From: an uncultured Clostridia bacterium
GTDB taxonomy: Bacteria > Bacillota > Clostridia > Christensenellales > Borkfalkiaceae
DNA: 6,622 nucleotides
Direction of reading: 5' to 3'
NCBI GenBank assembly: GCA_947629605.1
Contig: CANREK010000079.1
Coordinates: 1-6,622 of the forward strand
Part shown: in pieces, positions 4,997-6,622 of the stretch
Layout: each line of letters opens with the position of its first letter
How positions within the stretch are numbered: the stretch's first letter is position 1
Made by a program: the position numbers and the translations under genes
Notes under the pieces: model-generated
Seen by the model: only the letters and a program-made list of their open reading frames with translations
The model's database searches: none
Told to the model about the DNA's origin: nothing

Positions 4997-6251
4997 AACA
5001 CTCGATCGTCTCTACGCGTCGAGCAGAAATTACGACACCCTCGCCCAAAAGATCGCACGCGAGGTGCGGCGGCGGGGGAAAGAGGCCAACGTGTGCTATG
5101 TCGTGGACGGCAGCGGCACCGAGGACGTCGCGGCACAGATCCTTTTGAAGAGCTCCGCCGTGCGCCTCATCGACGGCAGACCGAAATCGGGCTATTTTGC
5201 CGCTCTCGCGGGGCTTTGCGGCGAATATACCGCCCTCTCCGCCTTCTCCATCGGCGCCAAGACGGCGCTCCCCCTCGTCATCTATGACGTCACCGAGGAC
5301 AATATCGGCGATGTCAAGCTGGTTCTGAGTGAAAAATACGGCGACGAGGCGGCCGCGGTCCTCATCACCGACGGCAAAAAAGAAGAGCTGCCGCTCTACG
5401 AGGCCGACCGAAAAAAACTCGGCGCCATGACGGGCCTCGTTCTCAAAAATCAAGACTTATTGTCGAAAAAACGCTTTGATTTTGAGGACGTCGTCGCCAT
5501 TCTGAAGCGTCTCCGCGCCCCCGACGGCTGCCCGTGGGACAGGGTGCAGACGCATGAGTCCATCCGCATCAACGCCATCGAAGAGGCCTATGAGCTCGTC
5601 GACGCCATCGACAAAAAGGACCCCGAGCACATGCGCGAAGAGGCGGGGGACGTGCTCATGCAGGCCCTCTTTCATACGCTCATGGAGGAGGAAAAGGGGG
5701 AATTCACGGTCACGGACATGCTCTCCGAGCTCTGCACCAAGCTCATCACCCGCCACACGCATGTGTTCGGCCATGAACACGCCGCAACGGCCGACGGGGC
5801 GCTCTCCGTCTGGGAGAAGAACAAGATGACGGAAAAGCATCAGGCGACCTATTCGGACGCCGTGAACGACGTGCCGCAGTGTTTCCCCGCCCTGCTTCGG
5901 GCGCAAAAGGTCGCAAAGCGTATGGAGAAAGGGGGGTGGGACAAGGCCACCGTGGAAAACTTCGAGCGCAAGTTCCGCGAGGAGTACGGGGAGCTCATGG
6001 AAGCCGTCAAAATCGACAATAAGTCGCAGATTTTGGAAGAACTCGGCGACGTTTTGTTCTGCACGGTCGAGCTCGGACGGGCCGTCGGGGCGGACTGCGA
6101 ACTCGCCCTTCTCGAAACGGTGAAAAAGGCCGCCGCACGCTACACCGCCTATGAGGCGCTTGTCCTCGCCGACGGGAAGGACGTGCATGCCCTCACAGAC
6201 GAAGAAAAAGATCGATATTATAAGAGAGCCAAAGATGTTGCACGCGCTTGA
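4851..6251 (+). CDS. yabN: YabN-type fusion: tetrapyrrole methylase-like domain plus MazG nucleoside triphosphate pyrophosphohydrolase
   Basis: A 466-residue cytosolic protein of the YabN/MazG family (B. subtilis YabN is about 490). MazG hydrolyses NTPs or dNTPs to the monophosphate and pyrophosphate, cleaning non-canonical nucleotides from the pool. Residues 1-200 resemble the tetrapyrrole (SAM) methylase-like half: VTVIGSGTERGDL at the start, then RTEQIP (31-36). The PGxP-like loop usually found after the third strand reads VVDGSGTED here (84-92), so catalysis by this half is doubtful. The first MazG repeat has CPWD (227-230), EEAYE (244-248) and EEAGD (263-267), then HVFG (304-307). The second has EEYGE (377-381) and EELGD (396-400). 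The metal-binding acidic motifs are intact. GAAGG at 4837-4841 lies nine bases before the ATG. It follows yabM as in B. subtilis, is overlapped by it, and itself overlaps dus by 17 nt. Confidence 0.94.
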   Translation: MVTVIGSGTERGDLTLNAVKALREADAVLLRTEQIPAAQSLKEENIPFETLDRLYASSRNYDTLAQKIAREVRRRGKEANVCYVVDGSGTEDVAAQILLKSSAVRLIDGRPKSGYFAALAGLCGEYTALSAFSIGAKTALPLVIYDVTEDNIGDVKLVLSEKYGDEAAAVLITDGKKEELPLYEADRKKLGAMTGLVLKNQDLLSKKRFDFEDVVAILKRLRAPDGCPWDRVQTHESIRINAIEEAYELVDAIDKKDPEHMREEAGDVLMQALFHTLMEEEKGEFTVTDMLSELCTKLITRHTHVFGHEHAATADGALSVWEKNKMTEKHQATYSDAVNDVPQCFPALLRAQKVAKRMEKGGWDKATVENFERKFREEYGELMEAVKIDNKSQILEELGDVLFCTVELGRAVGADCELALLETVKKAAARYTAYEALVLADGKDVHALTDEEKDRYYKRAKDVARA

Positions 6252-6622
6252 AATTGCAGGATTATTGCTCGAAAATAACGTTTTTCTCGCCCCCATGGCG
6301 GGATATACGAACTATCCCTTCCGCAGAATGTGCGAGGGGCTCGGCGCAGGGCTCACCTTCACCGAAATGGTCAGCGCCAAGGGTCTGCACTACCGCAGCG
6401 AGGAGACAAAGAACTTGTTATATCATGGGGAGAAAGGCCTACCCCCTTTGGGGGGAGGCTCCGCCGTAGGCGGTGGTGGGGGGCCCCTCGCCGCGCAGAT
6501 CTTCGGCTCCGAGCCCGACATCATGCGTGAGGCGTGCGAGAGCGAGGCGCTCAAAGACTTTGACCTCATCGACATCAACATGGGCTGTCCCATGCCCAAG
6601 ATCGTCAGAAACGGCGAGGGCA
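6235..6622 (+). CDS. dus: tRNA-dihydrouridine synthase (N-terminal part, 3' end outside the window)
   Basis: The first 129 residues of a Dus-family flavoenzyme, which reduces specific uridines in tRNA to dihydrouridine using FMN and NADPH. Visible family motifs are NNVFLAPMAGYTNYPFRR (14-31, FMN-binding strand 1), EMVSAKGL (45-52), AAQIFGSEPDIM (86-97) and DLIDINMGCPMPKI (109-122), which covers the Dus signature before the catalytic-loop region. The preferred ATG 6235 lies inside the end of yabN; only AGAGAG (6223-6228) resembles a ribosome site, which suggests translational coupling. Between GEKG and PLAAQIFG there are 15 extra residues rich in glycine (LPPLGGG..., about 69-83). They are encoded by a C/G-rich palindromic segment and usually have no counterpart in Dus proteins. 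The frame is kept through it. Which Dus subtype this is cannot be told from the N-terminus alone. Confidence 0.93.
   Translation, partial: MLHALEIAGLLLENNVFLAPMAGYTNYPFRRMCEGLGAGLTFTEMVSAKGLHYRSEETKNLLYHGEKGLPPLGGGSAVGGGGGPLAAQIFGSEPDIMREACESEALKDFDLIDINMGCPMPKIVRNGEG
6438..6483. repeat. Repeat-like palindromic insertion inside dus, reading frame preserved
   Basis: The segment begins CCTACCCCCTTTG, which matches CCTGCCCCCTTTG at 3156-3168 (after spoVT) at 12 of 13 positions. It contains the inverted pair CCCCC/GGGGG around TTT, and CCGCC-GTA-GGCGG (6461-6473), and ends in a G-run. The excess over an expected Dus sequence is about 45 bp (6439-6483), a multiple of three, adding 15 residues with no stop. 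It looks like a member of the window's intergenic C/G-rich repeats that landed in a coding region. Confidence 0.6.

Noticed and set aside
5457..6296. A 279-residue minus-strand frame antisense to yabN
   Set aside because: It is the complement of MazG coding sequence and has no recognisable domain of its own.

Overview
The window looks like a GC-rich chromosomal segment from a Firmicute of the endospore-forming (Clostridia-like) lineage. The main reason is the block spoVT - yabM - yabN, which has the same order and orientation as in Bacillus subtilis, together with a spoVT-type regulator that has a sigma-G-like promoter in front of it. The high GC and the dense C/G-rich palindromic repeats between genes resemble uncultivated gut Clostridia, but the exact taxon cannot be fixed from this sequence. 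All recognised genes are on the + strand.

Layout: (1) 1-907 is the 3' third of uvrA (nucleotide excision repair ATPase), which enters from the left edge. (2) 900-1070 is an AT-rich heptamer tandem repeat followed by a C/G-rich inverted-repeat element. (3) 1105-2295 is a PLP-dependent class I/II aminotransferase. (4) 2287-2520 is a composite repeat that supplies the aminotransferase stop codon. (5) 2582-3127 is spoVT, preceded by a candidate sigma-G promoter. (6) 3128-3568 is a gap with no credible gene; it holds an inverted-repeat element, two stem-loop regions and a second copy of the composite repeat. (7) 3569-4996 is a yabM/SpoVB/MurJ-family membrane flippase whose frame runs 146 nt into the next gene. 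(8) 4851-6251 is yabN, a methylase-like plus MazG NTP pyrophosphohydrolase fusion. (9) 6235 to the right edge is the 5' part of a tRNA-dihydrouridine synthase, overlapping yabN by 17 nt.

Functionally this is mostly housekeeping and sporulation DNA. spoVT is a late forespore regulator, yabM a probable lipid-linked precursor flippase, yabN a nucleotide-pool house-cleaning protein and dus a tRNA modification enzyme. The last three overlap and are probably one transcript. No defence system, phage, CRISPR array or obviously new gene system is visible.

The points most worth checking are the yabM/yabN junction, where an in-frame A_AAA_AAG slippery heptamer lies just before an overlapping stop in the -1 frame, and an in-frame repeat-like insertion inside dus. 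Also of interest are the sigma-G-like promoter before spoVT and a repeat family whose ends abut the aminotransferase stop and the yabM start.
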